Position numbers and translations under genes: made by a program. From assembly GCA_018260375.1 (NCBI GenBank), contig JAGLBF010000096.1, positions 1,825 to 9,434 on the forward strand: DNA of 7,610 nucleotides. Direction: 5' to 3'. Shown here piece by piece: positions 6,556-7,610 of the stretch. A model generated the notes under the pieces. That model saw only the letters and a program-made list of their open reading frames with translations, made no database searches and was not told the DNA's origin. This DNA comes from Deinococcus sp. Lineage in GTDB: Bacteria; Deinococcota; Deinococci; Deinococcales; Deinococcaceae. Position 1 is the first letter of the stretch; each line of letters starts with the position of its first letter.

Positions 6556-7455
6556 ATGACGCTGGACTCTCCCGCTGCACGCCACGCCGCCCCTGACCCG
6601 CACAACACTGCCCGGCTCACCATTTCCTGCCCAGACCGCCAGGGCATTGTGGCGACTGTATCGCAGTTTTTGTACTCGCACGGGGCCAACATCATCCACT
6701 CGGACCAACACTCTACAGGCATGGAGGGCGGGCAGTTTTTTATGCGTATGGAGTTTTATCTGGGCGGGTTAGATGTAGCCCGTGAAGCCTTTGAGCGCGC
6801 CTTTGAAGAGGTGGTAGCCTCAGTATTTGACATGCAGTGGCAACTTCACTACGCAGCACAGCCCAGGCGCATGGGTATTATGGTCAGCAAATACGACCAC
6901 TGCTTTTTGGATCTGTTGGTGCGCCGCAGACGGGGCGAACTGAGCGCTGAGGTTCCTCTGGTCATCAGTAACCATGAGGACCTGCGCTCCGATGCCGAGA
7001 TGTTCGGTGTGCCGTTTGTGTATCTGCCCGTGAGCCAAAGCAACAAAGCGCAGGCCGAAGCTGAGCAAATCCGCCTCCTGAAGCAAGCAGATGTGGATTT
7101 CGTGGTACTGGCACGCTACATGCAGATACTCAGCAGCGATTTTTTGCGCGGCGTGGGCGTTCCTGTGATCAACATTCACCACAGCTTTTTGCCCGCTTTT
7201 GTGGGGGCTAACCCCTACCGCGCGGCCTTTGAGCGCGGGGTCAAGCTGGTGGGAGCCACCGCCCACTACGTCACCGAAGAGCTAGACGCGGGGCCTATCA
7301 TTGAGCAAGACATAGCCCGCGTGTCGCACCGCGAAACCCCCGACTCGCTGATGCGCCTAGGCCGCGACGTGGAGCGCCAAGTGCTCGCCCGCGCCGTCAA
7401 AGCCCACCTAGACGACAGGGTACTGGTACACGGCAATAAGACCATCGTGTTTTAA
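6556..7455 (+). CDS. purU: 10-formyltetrahydrofolate hydrolase (deformylase)
   Basis: Hydrolyses 10-formyl-THF to THF and formate, balancing the folate pool and supplying formate where PurT uses it. The product is 299 residues; E. coli PurU is 280. The N-terminal ACT domain spans about 20-95 (LTISCPDRQGIVATVSQFL, then NIIHSDQHS and GGQFFMRMEF). A formyltransferase-like domain runs from about 105 to 285: MGIMVSKYDHCFLDLL (106-121), PLVISNHEDL (134-143), PVINIHHSFLPAFVGANPY (203-221) and GATAHYVTEELDAGPIIEQD (233-252). The catalytic Asn-His-Asp triad is N206, H208 and D244. The ACT domain and the HHSFLPAF block separate it from PurN, which lacks an ACT domain. Roughly the first 18 residues are a low-complexity extension with no internal ATG that would give a better start, and the -10 box supports 6556. 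In E. coli PurU responds to glycine and methionine; nothing here shows whether that holds. Confidence 0.96.
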   Translation: MTLDSPAARHAAPDPHNTARLTISCPDRQGIVATVSQFLYSHGANIIHSDQHSTGMEGGQFFMRMEFYLGGLDVAREAFERAFEEVVASVFDMQWQLHYAAQPRRMGIMVSKYDHCFLDLLVRRRRGELSAEVPLVISNHEDLRSDAEMFGVPFVYLPVSQSNKAQAEAEQIRLLKQADVDFVVLARYMQILSSDFLRGVGVPVINIHHSFLPAFVGANPYRAAFERGVKLVGATAHYVTEELDAGPIIEQDIARVSHRETPDSLMRLGRDVERQVLARAVKAHLDDRVLVHGNKTIVF

Positions 7456-7484
7456 ATGAAAAGTGTGGAAGTGTTTAAAGGCCA

Positions 7485-7517
7485 AAGGCTGCCAGCGCAT
7501 AGCGCGTTCTCTGCCTT
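7485..7517 (+). terminator. possible purU terminator structure
   Basis: AAGGC (7485-7489) can pair with GCCTT (7513-7517), enclosing a small GCGC-ATA-GCGC hairpin (7495-7505), with a pyrimidine-rich stretch after it. The two stems are separated by unpaired bases, so the structure is weak. It is the best candidate found downstream of purU. Confidence 0.22.
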
Positions 7518-7521
7518 CTGT

Positions 7522-7551
7522 TTGCGGTTTGTAACATTCAAACGATATTAT
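7522..7551 (+). promoter_or_regulatory. promoter-like pair facing out of the window
   Basis: TTGCGG (7522-7527) and TATTAT (7546-7551) are spaced 18 bp apart. The spacer holds an inverted repeat GTTTG (7527-7531) / CAAAC (7539-7543) that could be a repressor site. No start codon follows at leaderless distance, so any transcript would have a leader that includes the hairpin at 7562-7588. The target gene would lie beyond the right edge. Confidence 0.35.
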
Positions 7552-7552
7552 A

Positions 7553-7591
7553 CGAATTCCGATTGATTTGGCGTACTTCCGAATCAATTCG
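7553..7591. repeat. long inverted repeat / hairpin, possible dispersed-repeat end
   Basis: Positions 7562-7571 pair with 7579-7588 over ten consecutive base pairs (one G-T) around a 7-nt loop. An alternative fold pairs CGAATT (7553-7558) with AATTCG (7586-7591), helped by a tandem GATT. The block is AT-rich compared with the genes. The segment running to the window end resembles intergenic repeat sequence I associate with Deinococcus, but that is memory, not a match. Confidence 0.45.
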
Positions 7592-7610
7592 AGCGGATGC
7601 GAGTGGGAAC

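Noticed and set aside
7456..7566. 36-codon frame starting directly after the purU stop codon
   Set aside because: No ribosome-binding site, no recognised motif, and it runs into the hairpin region.
7408..7610. Minus-strand frame open from the right edge into the purU 3' end
   Set aside because: It overlaps conserved PurU codons, crosses the hairpin, has no recognisable protein similarity, and is short enough for chance.
7597..7610. ATG at 7597 as the start of a downstream gene
   Set aside because: Only a few codons are visible, and it is about 45 nt after the -10-like box, so it cannot be supported.
1..7610. CRISPR array, tRNA or rRNA gene, defence or phage system
   Set aside because: No spaced direct repeats, cloverleaf pattern, or nuclease, integrase or toxin-like protein was seen. 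The five genes are ordinary metabolic or housekeeping families.

Overview
The window reads as an ordinary chromosomal segment from a member of the Deinococcus lineage (inferred). The reasons are moderately high GC (about 60% by eye), GlgB and Aat forms that match my memory of deinococcal proteins, and genes that start almost directly at a TANNNT -10 box with no Shine-Dalgarno sequence. Leaderless mRNAs of that type are known to be abundant in Deinococcus. No species can be named from the sequence alone.

Layout. Positions 1-1944 (minus strand) hold glgB, a glycogen branching enzyme whose 3' end runs off the left edge. Positions 1945-2153 are a divergent control region with a dyad and a 20-bp-phased direct repeat. 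Positions 2154-2747 (+) hold a short-form aat (leucyl/phenylalanyl-tRNA-protein transferase). Positions 2748-2977 are non-coding. Positions 2978-4582 (+) hold serA (phosphoglycerate dehydrogenase with a C-terminal ACT domain). Positions 4719-6479 (+) hold maeA, an NAD-type malic enzyme. Positions 6556-7455 (+) hold purU (10-formyltetrahydrofolate hydrolase). Positions 7456-7610 are non-coding, with a promoter-like pair and a strong hairpin that may be the end of a dispersed repeat.

The four plus-strand genes are co-directional but do not look like one operon. Each has its own -10-like box 6-10 nt before its ATG, and three of the gaps carry possible hairpins. The metabolic theme is central carbon, serine and one-carbon metabolism: SerA opens serine synthesis from 3-phosphoglycerate, serine feeds one-carbon units into folate, PurU releases formate from 10-formyl-THF, and MaeA makes pyruvate and NADH from malate. 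GlgB (glycogen) and Aat (N-degron tagging) are separate functions.

I found no CRISPR array, tRNA, rRNA, complete insertion sequence or defence system. The points most worth a second look are the uniform leaderless promoter architecture, the glgB/aat divergent region, the repeat-like hairpin at the right edge, a marked NTA-before-G codon-context bias, and a sharp GC dip inside glgB.
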